64,000 nt of DNA from Actinomadura montaniterrae. Its GTDB lineage: Bacteria > Actinomycetota > Actinomycetes > Streptosporangiales > Streptosporangiaceae. A program made the translations under genes and the position numbers. Numbering within the stretch: the stretch's first letter is position 1; every line of letters begins with the position of its first letter. The stretch lies in assembly GCF_008923365.1 (NCBI RefSeq), contig NZ_WBMR01000020.1, forward strand, positions 1 to 64,000, written 5' to 3'. The notes under the pieces were generated by a model. That model ran no database searches and was not told the origin of the DNA. It saw only the letters and a list, made by a program, of their open reading frames with translations. This document shows positions 1 to 8,765 of the stretch, in pieces.

Positions 1-314
1 AGCTCCGCCGCCCGCGCCGGAGCGCCCCGCCCCAGCAGCGCCACCTCGGTCAGCCCGGCCGCGCGGGCGTCCGCCACCAGCTCCTCGGCACGGTCCAAAG
101 CGGCCCGCCCGGGCCCCGGCTGGCCGGGCCAGCACAGCGGCCGCCCCTCGACGGCCGCCGTCGCCGCCGACGGCCACAGCGCCGGATCCTCCGAGGCGAG
201 CCGCACCGGCACCTGGTCGATCCACAGGCGCCCCAGCACCCGCTCGGCGGCCTCCCTGACCGGCCCCCGGGCGGTGATGGCCGTCTCCCCCGAGACGACG
301 GCGGTGAAGCTCAC
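1..314 (-). CDS. Third PGI-like paralogue, N-terminal part (cut by window edge)
   Basis: This is the start of a minus-strand gene that runs off the left edge; about 104 codons are visible. It begins with GTG at 314-312, overlapping the TGA of the preceding PGI-like gene by four bases (GTGA), so translational coupling is likely. The visible protein aligns along its whole length with the N-termini of the two PGI-like genes before it, sharing a VPxxLAxxDPxLW block near residue 36 and a later AGL-(4 hydrophobic)-G-x-G stretch. The sugar-phosphate loop seen as GTGGTA in the first copy reads GRGAPA here, so the phosphate-binding Gly-Ser/Thr signature is gone. I infer a diverged, probably non-catalytic paralogue. 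In related operons zwf, opcA and pgl often follow, but they are outside this window. Confidence 0.6.
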   Translation of the reverse strand, partial: MSFTAVVSGETAITARGPVREAAERVLGRLWIDQVPVRLASEDPALWPSAATAAVEGRPLCWPGQPGPGRAALDRAEELVADARAAGLTEVALLGRGAPARAAE

Positions 315-1996
315 GGCCGCGGACCCGCCCCCGCCACCGCCCGAACGGCCTCGATCAGCCGGCCCGCGCCCTCGACCGGGTTGCGCAGGTGCAGCCGCAC
401 CACCGGCAGCCGCCGCTGCCGCAGCGCCCGGACCTCGCCCAGCGCCCGCGCCAGCTGCAGCTTCGCCAGCCCGTACGGCCGTCCCGGCACCGGATGCGCC
501 GCCAGCGCGTCGCCCGGCGCCGGATCGCCCGTGATCACCAGGAACGCGCCGTTGCCCGGCCCGTCCTTGTGGATCGGGCCGGTGGCGTGCGGGTACGCCG
601 GGCCCGGCCCGTACACGACCGGCCGCCCCGCGGCGCGCGACAGCGACGGCGCCAGGTAGCGGCCCGAGAAGTCGCCCGACAGGTACGTCAGCACCGACAG
701 GTAGCCGTCGGCGGGCACCGAGGCGATCAGCCCGCCCAGCACCGTCCCGAGGTCGGCGCCCGACGGCCACGCGAAGTCGGCGTGCACCTCGATGTCGTCC
801 TCGACGTACACCGGCCGCCCGGTGGGCAGCGGCCCGCCGCCCGCCGAGCGCAGCAGCGTCGCCGCGTCGTCCTCCGCCTCCTGGACGGCCGGGCTGCCCG
901 CCTCGAACGGGTTCACCCCGAGCAGCCAGCCTGCGACGGCCGTCGCGTACTCCCACAGCACGAACTGCGCGCCGAGCGGCGCCCACACCGAGGTGTCGGC
1001 CTCCTCCTGCGCCGCCGACCGCGGATTGATCGAGATCCCGTGCAGGTCGGGGAAGCCGCCCTTTCCGCCGGGCGGCTCCAGCGCGAGCACCCCGCGGCCC
1101 CGCTTGCCGGTGCCGACCGCGAGCAGCTGCGAGATCCAGGCGCTGAGCGCGCCGGACCCGCCGGGCTCGCGCAGCACCACCTTGTCGCGGGTGACGCCCG
1201 CCGGCCCCTGCTGGGCACAGCCGCCGAGGACGGCGCCGAGCAGCAGCCCCGGGTTGTCCTCGTCCTTGGCGAGCGACGGCACCAGCGACGCCGCCTCCTC
1301 CAGCAGCCGCTCCGCGTCGGCGCCTGCCAGCACCGCCGGGACCAGCCCGTACGCCGACAGCGCACCGAAATGCCCCGGCAGGTACGGGTCGGTGAGCCCG
1401 ATCCGGTACCCGCACTGGCGGGCGAAGTCGTGCAGCGGGCTGCCATGGTCGGTGATCACCAGGAAGCGGCCCGCGATCTCGCGCTCCGACAGGCCCCGCT
1501 CGCGGAACGCGCCCGCGAAGATCCGCCGGTAGGCGTCGCCCTCCAGCGACACGCCCGCCTTGCTGGCCAGCACGACCAGCGTCCGGTCCAGCCGCTCGAG
1601 CGCGAACGCCAGCGCGGCGGTGTCGCTGCCGTCCAGCACCGTCAGCCCGCCGCCCGGGCCGGCCGGCGCGCCGCCGCCGCCGGCGAGGGCGGGCGCGTGC
1701 GCCTCGACGATCGCCTGGGCGGCGAGGCTCTCCGCGCCCACCCCGATCAGCACGATGTGGTCCAGGCCGGAGTAGCGCGCCTCGGCGACGAGCCCGTCCA
1801 CCTGCTTCAGCAGCCCGCGCGAGGCGAACGGCAGGTCCAGCCAGCCGAGCCGGCTGTGGTCGACCGCGCGCCGCCCCCACAGCCGCGGGTCCTTCGCGGC
1901 CAGCGCGCCCGGGACGCCGCAGCCGACGAGGTAGTCCCTCGCCTGCAGCGCCGAGTCGAGCACGTCGCCGCGCGTCAGTACGTCGAATCCGGACAC
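311..1996 (-). CDS. Second glucose-6-phosphate isomerase-like protein (diverged paralogue)
   Basis: This 561-residue protein matches the length of the upstream PGI gene and aligns with it from end to end: an LW-x(10)-RLGWL-L block near residue 40, an SIS-type sugar-phosphate fold, LWEYA in the middle and HLRN near the C-terminus. The active-site segment is altered. The upstream copy has [19 protein letters not shown], whereas this one has GPAYPHATGPIHKDGPGNG, so the Arg, Leu, Gln and one Gly are replaced. The P-loop-like GTGGTA has become GVGAES. The start is GTG at 1996, preceded by AGGAGGG six bases upstream. It lies 116 nt after the first pgi gene and is coupled to a third paralogue. It may be a regulatory or structural PGI subunit, or an isomerase with another substrate; catalytic competence is doubtful. 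Confidence 0.7.
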   Translation of the reverse strand: MSGFDVLTRGDVLDSALQARDYLVGCGVPGALAAKDPRLWGRRAVDHSRLGWLDLPFASRGLLKQVDGLVAEARYSGLDHIVLIGVGAESLAAQAIVEAHAPALAGGGGAPAGPGGGLTVLDGSDTAALAFALERLDRTLVVLASKAGVSLEGDAYRRIFAGAFRERGLSEREIAGRFLVITDHGSPLHDFARQCGYRIGLTDPYLPGHFGALSAYGLVPAVLAGADAERLLEEAASLVPSLAKDEDNPGLLLGAVLGGCAQQGPAGVTRDKVVLREPGGSGALSAWISQLLAVGTGKRGRGVLALEPPGGKGGFPDLHGISINPRSAAQEEADTSVWAPLGAQFVLWEYATAVAGWLLGVNPFEAGSPAVQEAEDDAATLLRSAGGGPLPTGRPVYVEDDIEVHADFAWPSGADLGTVLGGLIASVPADGYLSVLTYLSGDFSGRYLAPSLSRAAGRPVVYGPGPAYPHATGPIHKDGPGNGAFLVITGDPAPGDALAAHPVPGRPYGLAKLQLARALGEVRALRQRRLPVVRLHLRNPVEGAGRLIEAVRAVAGAGPRP

Positions 1997-2112
1997 GCTT
2001 CCCTCCTGTGCCCCCTATCGTTTCAGGAGAGAAAGGGCATCCGCGACCATCTCCCTCGATCTTCTGCCTCCGGTTACCGAACCGGACGCGGAAGCTCAGG
2101 TGAGCGGCCCGG
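1997..2112 (-). other. Spacer between the first and second PGI-like genes
   Basis: This 116-nt gap is the only real spacer inside the otherwise coupled tal-pgi-pgi-like run. It holds the perfect dyad CCGGTTACCGAACCGG at 2070-2085 and, closer to the next gene, the AGGAGGG ribosome site. It is richer in A and T than its surroundings. It could be an internal promoter, an operator or an RNA processing point; I cannot decide which. Confidence 0.3.
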
Positions 2113-3783
2113 TCAGCCGAGCGCCTCGATCAGCTGGGCGACGCCCTCGGCGCGGTCCCGCAGGTGCAGCCGGAACGCCGGGCGGCCGAGCGAGCGCAGC
2201 ACCCGCTGGTCCCCGAACGCCTGCGCCAGCTGCAGCTCGCCGAGCGTGAACGGCCGTCCGGGCACCGGGACGTCGGTGGTCACCGCGCCCGTGATCTGCA
2301 GGAACGTGCCGTTGCGCGGCCCGCCCTTGTGGTACTGGCCCGTCGCGTGCAGGTACCGCGGGCCCCAGCCGAACGTGACCGGCGCCGGATTGCGGCGCAG
2401 CCCGGCGCCGCGGGCCGCGAGCAGCGGCCGCAGCCCGGCCGCCGCCGCGTCCCCGGAGCGGTCCAGGTACGCCAGGACGGCGAGGTAGCCGCGGTCCGGG
2501 ACGTCCTCCAGGAACGTCTCCAGCGCCTCCGTCAGCGTCTTCGCGCCGCGCAGCGCCTCCTCCGGCGCATGCACCTCCACCGCGTCCGACACCAGCGCGG
2601 GCGGGCGGCGAACCACCGTCGGGGCCGCGCCCTCCTCCGAGCGCAGCAGCGCCGCGGTGCTGTCCCGCGACTCGCCGGTGTCCGGTTCGGCGAACGGGTC
2701 GACGCCCATCACCCGCGCGGCCACCGCCACCGCGTACTCCCACAGCAGGAACTGCGCGCCGAGCGGGCCCGCCACGCTCACCCCCGCCTCGCGGCCCGGG
2801 CCGGGCTCGTCCGGGCGGCGGCCGAGGATCACCCGGCGCAGGTCGCCGGTCAGCTCGAACCCGGGGGACTCCACGCCCTCCACCACGACCGGCAGCAGCC
2901 CCCGGCCGTCCTTGCCGAGCGCCCCCGCCACCAGCTGCTCCGCCCAGCCCGCGAACCCGTGCAGGCCCGAGCCGTGGTCGGCGACCACGAGCTTGTCCCG
3001 ACCGCCGAGCGCCGACGAGCCGAGCGCCGCGCCGAACGCCAGCGCCGGGTTGTCGTACGGCTGGCGCAGCACGCCCGCGAGCCGGTCCGCCTCGTCCAGC
3101 AGGGCCAACAGGTCCACGCCCGCGAGCGCGGCCGGAACCAGGGCGGTGACGCCGAGCGCGCCGAACCGGGCGTCGACGTCGGTCTCGGCCTCCACCACGT
3201 GGTGGCCGACCTCGCGGGCGGCGCGCTCCAGCTCCGACCCGGGCTCGGCCACCGCCACGAACCGGCGGGCCAGCTCGGCGCGGCTCAGCCCCGCCTCCGA
3301 GAACGCCCGGCCGAAGACGCGGCGCAGCGACCGCGTCCCGACGTCGTCGCCCGCGACCACCACCAGCGTCCTGCCGAGGTCGCCCGCGAGCACAGCCGAC
3401 ACCTCGTGCGGGTCGGTGGTGTCCAGCACGATCAGCTCGGCGCCCCGCCCGGTGCGGGCCGCGGTCCGGTGGATCGCCTCACTGGCGATCGCCGTACCGC
3501 CCGTCCCCGCCACCACGATCCGGTCCAGTCCCGCGTCGCGGAACTCCTCCGCCGGCCCGGCGAGCCGGGCCGGCAGGGACCGGGACGTCTCCGGCAGGCC
3601 GAGCCAGCCCAGCCGGCGGGCGGCCAGCGGGGCCGCGTCCGGACCCCACAGCTTGGCGTTGCGGGACGCCAGCGAGCTCGGCACGCCGTCGGAGGCGAGA
3701 CGGTCCAGGACCGTCTCGCTCTCGTCGACGACGGCGCCGCGGATGGTGACCGAGATCCCCCCGGCGGTCACCACCGACGTCAC
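2113..3783 (-). CDS. pgi: Glucose-6-phosphate isomerase
   Basis: This is a cytosolic PGI interconverting glucose-6-phosphate and fructose-6-phosphate, 556 residues. It is of the type found as the C-terminal half of bifunctional transaldolase/PGI proteins: an SIS fold with the loop [12 protein letters not shown] near residue 92 and a C-terminal signature [16 protein letters not shown]. The start is GTG at 3783, overlapping the tal stop as GTGA, so the two are translationally coupled. This fits the idea that the tal-pgi fusion of other bacteria corresponds to a split, coupled pair here. Two diverged paralogues follow directly on the same strand. This copy is the only one of the three that keeps all the motifs I can recognise, so it is probably the working isomerase of the operon. 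Confidence 0.88.
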   Translation of the reverse strand: MTSVVTAGGISVTIRGAVVDESETVLDRLASDGVPSSLASRNAKLWGPDAAPLAARRLGWLGLPETSRSLPARLAGPAEEFRDAGLDRIVVAGTGGTAIASEAIHRTAARTGRGAELIVLDTTDPHEVSAVLAGDLGRTLVVVAGDDVGTRSLRRVFGRAFSEAGLSRAELARRFVAVAEPGSELERAAREVGHHVVEAETDVDARFGALGVTALVPAALAGVDLLALLDEADRLAGVLRQPYDNPALAFGAALGSSALGGRDKLVVADHGSGLHGFAGWAEQLVAGALGKDGRGLLPVVVEGVESPGFELTGDLRRVILGRRPDEPGPGREAGVSVAGPLGAQFLLWEYAVAVAARVMGVDPFAEPDTGESRDSTAALLRSEEGAAPTVVRRPPALVSDAVEVHAPEEALRGAKTLTEALETFLEDVPDRGYLAVLAYLDRSGDAAAAGLRPLLAARGAGLRRNPAPVTFGWGPRYLHATGQYHKGGPRNGTFLQITGAVTTDVPVPGRPFTLGELQLAQAFGDQRVLRSLGRPAFRLHLRDRAEGVAQLIEALG

Positions 3784-4889
3784 GCGCTCTTGTCCTTCAG
3801 CTCGCCCTCGATGGAGCCGAGCAGCTCCTTCCAGGACGCCTCGAACTTCTCGACGCCCTCCTCCTCCAGGACCCGCACGACGTCGTCGTAGTCGACGCCC
3901 GCGTCCTTCAGCGCCGCCATGTGCGCCCGGGCGTCGTCATAGGCGCCCCGGACGGTGTCGCCGCGCACCTGCCCGTGGTCGGCCTCCGCCACCAGGGTCG
4001 CCTCCGGCATCGTGTTGACCGTGCCCGGGGCCACCAGCTCGTCCACGTACAGGGTGTCGACGAGGTTCGGGTCCTTCACGCCGGTCGAGGCCCACAGCGG
4101 ACGCTGCGGGCGGGCGCCCGCGTCCTTCAGCGCCTTCCACCGGTCGGTGGCGAACTTCTCCTCGTACAGCGCGTACGCCAGCCGCGCGTTCGCCAGGCCC
4201 GCCTTGGACCGCAGGTTCTTCGCCCCGTCCGAGCCGATCTTGTCGAGCCGCTTGTCGATCTCGGTGTCGACCCGGCTGACGAAGAACGACGCCACCGAGG
4301 CGATCTTCGACAGGTCGTGGCCGTTCGCCCGGGCCTTCTCCAGGCCCGCGAAGAACGCGTCGATGACCTTGCCGTAGCGCTCCAGCGAGAAGATCAGCGT
4401 CACGTTCACGCTGATGCCCTCCGCCAGCGTCGCGGTGATCGCGGGCAGGCCCTCCTCGGTCGCCGGGATCTTGATGAACAGGTTCGGCCGGTCCACCATC
4501 CACCACAGCGCCTTGGCCTCGGCGACCGTCTTCTCGGTGTCCTTGGCCAACCGCGGGTCCACCTCGAGCGACACCCGGCCGTCCAGGCCGTCGGTCCGGT
4601 CGTAGACCGGGCGCAGCACGTCGCAGCCCCAGCGGATGTCATAGGTGGTGATCGCGCGGGACGCCTCCTCGACGTCCACGCCCCGCACCGCGAGGTCGCG
4701 CACCTGGTCGTCGTAGGCGCTGCCCTTGCTCAGCGCCTTGGCGAAGATCGTCGGGTTGGAGGTGACGCCGACGACGTGCTTGTCCTTGACCAGCTGCTCC
4801 AGGTTCCCGGTGCGCAGCCGCTCCCGGCTGATGTCGTCCAGCCAGATCGACACGCCCTCGTCCGAGAGCGCCTTCAGGATGTCACTCAT
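3780..4889 (-). CDS. tal: Transaldolase
   Basis: Transaldolase of the non-oxidative pentose phosphate pathway, moving a dihydroxyacetone unit between sugar phosphates, 369 residues. This is the usual length of the long actinobacterial form. The Schiff-base lysine lies in NLFIKIPAT, and the N-terminal DD-S-RERL and [12 protein letters not shown] blocks are typical. The start is ATG at 4889 with GGAGAAAG upstream. It lies between tkt and pgi on the same strand and overlaps pgi by four bases, so sugar-phosphate shuffling and glycolytic entry are expressed together. Confidence 0.95.
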   Translation of the reverse strand: MSDILKALSDEGVSIWLDDISRERLRTGNLEQLVKDKHVVGVTSNPTIFAKALSKGSAYDDQVRDLAVRGVDVEEASRAITTYDIRWGCDVLRPVYDRTDGLDGRVSLEVDPRLAKDTEKTVAEAKALWWMVDRPNLFIKIPATEEGLPAITATLAEGISVNVTLIFSLERYGKVIDAFFAGLEKARANGHDLSKIASVASFFVSRVDTEIDKRLDKIGSDGAKNLRSKAGLANARLAYALYEEKFATDRWKALKDAGARPQRPLWASTGVKDPNLVDTLYVDELVAPGTVNTMPEATLVAEADHGQVRGDTVRGAYDDARAHMAALKDAGVDYDDVVRVLEEEGVEKFEASWKELLGSIEGELKDKSA

Positions 4890-4932
4890 CGCTTTCTCCT
4901 CGTCGTCGAGTTTCCGCGGGGGGGCGGCCGCG

Positions 4933-4974
4933 CCGGGCCCCCGGCCCGCCGGGGGCGGACGCCGGGGGCCCCGG
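4933..4974 (-). terminator. Strong GC stem between tkt and tal
   Basis: GCCCCCGGC at 4937-4945 pairs with GCCGGGGGC at 4961-4969, extended by CCGG/CCGG with one bulged base. It lies seven bases after the tkt stop and upstream of tal on the same strand. There is no U-tract. It could attenuate read-through, protect the tkt 3' end or be an RNA processing site. Confidence 0.4.
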
Positions 4975-4979
4975 CGGCC

Positions 4980-7106
4980 CTAGTTCCCGGTGGTGCTGCC
5001 GCGGCCGGCGTCCCTGACCCCGGCCTTGATCAGGCTCGCCTTCGCCGCCGCGACGACCCGCTCGGCGGTGATGCCGAACTGCTCGAACAGCGTCTTGTAG
5101 TCGGCGGACGCGCCGAAGTGCTCCAGCGACACCGACGCGCCGGCGTCGCCGACGTAGGTGCGCCAGCCGAGCGCCACGCCGGCCTCCACCGACACGCGCG
5201 CCCGCACCCCGGGCGGCAGGACCTGCTGCTTGTAGGCGTCGGGCTGCTCCTCGAACCACTCGACGCACGGCATCGACACCACGCGGGTCGGGGTGCCCTG
5301 GGACTGCAGCGTGTCGCGGGCCTCCAGCGCCAGCTGCACCTCGCTGCCCGTGGCGATCAGGATCACCTCGGGCTGCCCGCCCTCGGCGTCCGCCAGCACG
5401 TAGCCGCCCTTGGCGGCGCCCTCGGCGGACGCGATCTCGCCGTTGCGCTCCAGCGTCGGCAGCTTCTGCCGGGTCAGCGCGAGGCCCGCCGGGCGGTCGG
5501 TGTGCTCCAGGACCGTCCGCCACGCGACCGCGGTCTCGTTGGCGTCCGCCGGGCGGACGACGTCCAGCCCCGGGATCGCCCGCAGCGCCCACAGGTGCTC
5601 GACCGGCTGGTGCGTCGGGCCGTCCTCGCCGAGGCCGATGGAGTCGTGCGTCCACACGTAGGTGACCGGCAGCCTCATCAGCGCCGCGAGCCGGACCGCC
5701 GGCCGCATGTAGTCACTGAAGATCAGGAACGTGCCGGCGTAGGGCCGGGTGCCGCCGTGCAGCGCGATGCCGTTGCAGATCGCGCCCATCGCGTGCTCGC
5801 GGACGCCGAAGTGCAGCGTGCGGCCGTACCGGTCGCCCGGGAACTCCTTGGTCTGGAACTCCTCGGGGATGAAGGACGGCTCGCCCTTCATCGTGGTGTT
5901 GTTGCTCTCGGCGAGGTCGGCCGACCCGCCCCACAGCTCCGGCAGCACCGGCGCCAGCGCGGTCAGCACGTCGCCGGACGCGGCGCGCGTCGCGACCTCC
6001 TTGCCCGCCGGGAACTCCGGCAGCTTCTCCTCCCAGCCCGCGGGCAGGTGCCGGGCGCTGATCCGGTCGAACTCGGCGGCGCGCTCGGGGTTCGCCGACC
6101 GCCACGCCTGGAACGCCTTCTCCCACTCGGCGTGCAGCGCGCGGCCCCGGTCGCAGACCTCGCGGGCGTGCGCCAGCACGTCGTCCGGGACGATGAACGT
6201 CTCGGCCGGGTCCAGGCCGAGGATCCGCTTGGTCGCGGCGATCTCCTCGGCGCCCATCGCCGAGCCGTGGATCTTGCCGGTGTTCTTCTTGTTCGGCGCC
6301 GGCCAGCCGATGATCGTGCGCAGCGCGATGAACGACGGCCGGGCCGTCTCCGCCTTGGCCGCCTCGAACGCCGCCGCCAGCGCGGCCACGTTCTCCTCGT
6401 AGTCGCCGTTCACCGTCCAGTCGACGTGGTGGACGTCCCAGCCGTACGCCTCGTAGCGGGCCCGCACGTCCTCCGACAGCGCGATCGCGGTGTCGTCCTC
6501 GATCGAGATGTGGTTGTCGTCGTACAGCAGGATCAGGTTGCCCAGGCGCTGGTGGGCCGCCAGGGCGCTCGCCTCGTGGCTGATGCCCTCCTCGATGTCG
6601 CCGTCGGACGCGAACGCCCAGATGGTGTGGTCGAAGGGGGACTCGCCGGCCGGGGCGTCCGGGTCGAACAGGCCGCGCTCGCGGCGGGCCGCCATCGCCA
6701 TCCCGACCGCGTTCGCGATGCCCTGCCCGAGAGGGCCCGTGGTGGTCTCGACGCCCGCGGTGTGCCCGTGCTCGGGGTGGCCGGGGGTGAGGCTGCCCCA
6801 CTTGCGCAGCGACTTCAGGTCGGCCAGCGTCAGCGGGTAGCCCGAAAGGTAGAGCTGGATGTAAAGGGTCAGGCTGGAGTGCCCGCAGGACAGGACGAAC
6901 CTGTCCCGGCCGGCCCAGTCCGGGTCCGTCGGGTCGTGCCGAAGGAACCGCTGGAACAGAAGGTAGGCGGCGGGCGCAAGGCTCATGGCCGTCCCGGGGT
7001 GGCCGGAGCCCGCCTCCTCGACCGCGTCCATGGCGAGGGCGCGGATGACGTCCACCGCCCGCTTGTCCAGGTCGGACCATTCAAACGTGCTGCTGTCCCT
7101 GCTCAC
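4980..7106 (-). CDS. tkt: Transketolase
   Basis: Thiamine-diphosphate transketolase, 708 residues, linking the pentose phosphate pathway with glycolysis. Typical segments are SGHPGTAMS near the N-terminus, GHTAGVETTTGPLGQG, the thiamine-diphosphate motif SDGDIEEGISHE, DDNHISIEDDT, GDRYGRTLHFGVREHAMG in the pyrimidine domain and a C-terminal domain ending near VGDAGASVSLEHFG. The start is GTG at 7106, in good agreement with family N-termini, with AGGAG about 12 bases upstream. It is the first gene of the minus-strand tkt-tal-pgi operon and is divergent from ctaB. Confidence 0.96.
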   Translation of the reverse strand: MSRDSSTFEWSDLDKRAVDVIRALAMDAVEEAGSGHPGTAMSLAPAAYLLFQRFLRHDPTDPDWAGRDRFVLSCGHSSLTLYIQLYLSGYPLTLADLKSLRKWGSLTPGHPEHGHTAGVETTTGPLGQGIANAVGMAMAARRERGLFDPDAPAGESPFDHTIWAFASDGDIEEGISHEASALAAHQRLGNLILLYDDNHISIEDDTAIALSEDVRARYEAYGWDVHHVDWTVNGDYEENVAALAAAFEAAKAETARPSFIALRTIIGWPAPNKKNTGKIHGSAMGAEEIAATKRILGLDPAETFIVPDDVLAHAREVCDRGRALHAEWEKAFQAWRSANPERAAEFDRISARHLPAGWEEKLPEFPAGKEVATRAASGDVLTALAPVLPELWGGSADLAESNNTTMKGEPSFIPEEFQTKEFPGDRYGRTLHFGVREHAMGAICNGIALHGGTRPYAGTFLIFSDYMRPAVRLAALMRLPVTYVWTHDSIGLGEDGPTHQPVEHLWALRAIPGLDVVRPADANETAVAWRTVLEHTDRPAGLALTRQKLPTLERNGEIASAEGAAKGGYVLADAEGGQPEVILIATGSEVQLALEARDTLQSQGTPTRVVSMPCVEWFEEQPDAYKQQVLPPGVRARVSVEAGVALGWRTYVGDAGASVSLEHFGASADYKTLFEQFGITAERVVAAAKASLIKAGVRDAGRGSTTGN

Positions 7107-7696
7107 GGAACGCCAGGCTCCTCTCGAACCGCTGTCGTACAGAGTTCATTAGCGATGTGCCGCCGCGCGGCATGACCGGCGCACGTGCCGCGGCCCCCTG
7201 TTGCCGCAACGTCCGGCGGCGCCGTCCGTCTTCCCTCGGGCCCCCTTGCGGCCACCGGATCCGTGGCCTCGCGAAGATCATGCCGCGCCCCCGGCGAGCC
7301 TATCGCGCGGGCGGGCCGCCGCAGGCGAGAGCGAGAACACGCCGAAACGGCGCCGCCGCCCGCACCAGGTCCGCGCCGCTTCCCTGCACCCTTGCCCGAT
7401 CGGTTCGCGGGCTAACCCCCCGCACGGGTGATACCGAGGGGGGAACGGGTTTCCGCCCCGCCGCCCGGGGGACGGCCCGGAGAATGGGCTCCTCCGGCGG
7501 GGGACCGGCGCGTCCGGTGCCCCGGTGCACGCCCCCGGCAGGGGTCGGACTACAGTGATGGCGCGGCCGACGACGGCGGCCGAGACAGCAGGATCACCAA
7601 GCCGAAGTTGCACTCGACCGAGGCCGGCCCGGATCGCGGGGGCGCCGCCGAGGTGGTACGCGATTTCTTCATGCCTAGTTGGACGTGGACCCGATT
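7107..7696. other. Divergent intergenic region between tkt and ctaB
   Basis: This stretch of about 590 nt separates the minus-strand tkt operon from the plus-strand ctaB. It must hold the promoters of both. A possible plus-strand -10, TACAGT, is at 7551-7556, but its -35 is poor. Open frames here are the non-specific ones expected at this GC content, with no start-site or homology support. I see no RNA gene or clear operator. Confidence 0.5.
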
Positions 7697-8695
7697 GTGA
7701 CGGTGCTCAGTAACAAGCGCGGGGTCGAGCTCGAGGAGCCGGGACCGCTCGACGGGCGTGCGCCGGGGGCGCCCGCCGCGCCGGAGCCGGTGGCCGAGAC
7801 CGCCCGCCGGTCGATCGGCGCCAGCGTGCGCGCCTACGTGGCGCTCACCAAGCCGCGCGTGATCGAGCTGCTCTTGATCACCACGATCCCGGTGATGTTC
7901 CTCGCCCAGCGCGGCGTGCCGCCGCTGTCGACGGTGCTGCTGACCTTCTCCTTCGGGGCCATGTCGGCCGGCGCCGCGAACGCGATCAACTGCTACATCG
8001 ACCGCGACATCGACGTCAAGATGCGCCGCACCCGGCGCCGCCCGCTGGCCCGCGCGCAGGTCACCCCGGCCCGCGCCCTGGTGTTCGGGATCACGCTCGC
8101 GCTGGTGTCCACGGCCGGGTTCTTCCTCACCGTCAACCCGCTGTCAGCCGCCGGGTCGCTGTTCGCGATCCTGTTCTACGTCTTCGTCTACTCGCTGCTG
8201 CTCAAGCGCCGGACGTCGCAGAACGTCGTGTGGGGCGGCATCGCCGGCTGCATGCCGGTGCTCATCGGCTGGACGGCGATCACGAACAGCCTGGCCTGGA
8301 CGCCGTTCGTGCTGTTCGGCGTCGTGTTCCTGTGGACGCCGCCGCACACCTGGACGCTCGCCATGCGCTACCGCGAGGACTACGCGGTCGCCAAGGTGCC
8401 GATGCTGCCGGTCGTCGCGACCGAGCGCCGCGTCATCACCGAGAGCCTGGTCTACAGCTACGCCACCGTCGCGTGCTCGCTCGCGCTGTGGCCCGTGGCC
8501 GGGATGGGCCCGGTGTACGGGGCCGTCGCGGTGGTCCTCGGCCTGGTCTTCCTCGGCGAGGGGCACCGGCTGCTCAAGGCCGTCCGCGCCGGCGTGACCG
8601 GCGTCCACCTGCGGCCGATGCGGTTCTTCCACCTGTCGAACGTGTACCTGGCGCTGCTGTTCACCGCCGTCGCCGTCGACCCGCTGCTGCACTGA
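7697..8695 (+). CDS. ctaB: Protoheme IX farnesyltransferase (heme O synthase)
   Basis: Integral membrane prenyltransferase that adds farnesyl to heme b to give heme O, the first step to heme A of cytochrome c oxidase. It carries the UbiA-family motif [19 protein letters not shown], then [20 protein letters not shown] and WTPPHTW, all diagnostic of CtaB, with about eight or nine membrane helices. I chose GTG at 7697, giving 332 residues; a TTG at 7679 is possible but has no ribosome site. It is divergent from tkt, as is common in actinobacteria, and lies upstream of prsW and ctaA, the latter acting next in the pathway. Confidence 0.94.
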   Translation: MTVLSNKRGVELEEPGPLDGRAPGAPAAPEPVAETARRSIGASVRAYVALTKPRVIELLLITTIPVMFLAQRGVPPLSTVLLTFSFGAMSAGAANAINCYIDRDIDVKMRRTRRRPLARAQVTPARALVFGITLALVSTAGFFLTVNPLSAAGSLFAILFYVFVYSLLLKRRTSQNVVWGGIAGCMPVLIGWTAITNSLAWTPFVLFGVVFLWTPPHTWTLAMRYREDYAVAKVPMLPVVATERRVITESLVYSYATVACSLALWPVAGMGPVYGAVAVVLGLVFLGEGHRLLKAVRAGVTGVHLRPMRFFHLSNVYLALLFTAVAVDPLLH

Positions 8696-8753
8696 GCCCC
8701 GCGCGGCGGCCCGGCGGCGCGCCGGGCCCCCTCGGGGACCTGCGCCGACCCGT

Positions 8754-8759
8754 TACGCT
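8754..8759 (+). promoter_or_regulatory. -10 element for a leaderless prsW transcript
   Basis: TACGCT ends six bases before the ATG of the PrsW gene and no Shine-Dalgarno sequence is visible. This spacing matches leaderless starts elsewhere in the window. Confidence 0.45.
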
Positions 8760-8765
8760 CACGTC

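Noticed and set aside
311-1996. The second PGI-like gene as a frameshifted piece of the first
   Set aside because: Both are full length with their own start, stop and ribosome site, and the sequences differ throughout.
389-2488. Long plus-strand frame of 699 codons opposite the PGI-like genes
   Set aside because: It is Arg/Pro/Gln-rich low-complexity translation from the antisense of real genes, as expected at 74% GC; it crosses two genes and has no known motif.
3921-7175. Plus-strand frame of 1084 codons opposite tal and tkt
   Set aside because: Antisense shadow with Arg/Val/His-rich composition; tal and tkt on the other strand have full family signatures.
7081-7281. Small minus-strand frame upstream of tkt
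   Set aside because: It has no conserved sequence, overlaps the tkt start region in another frame and lacks a ribosome site.
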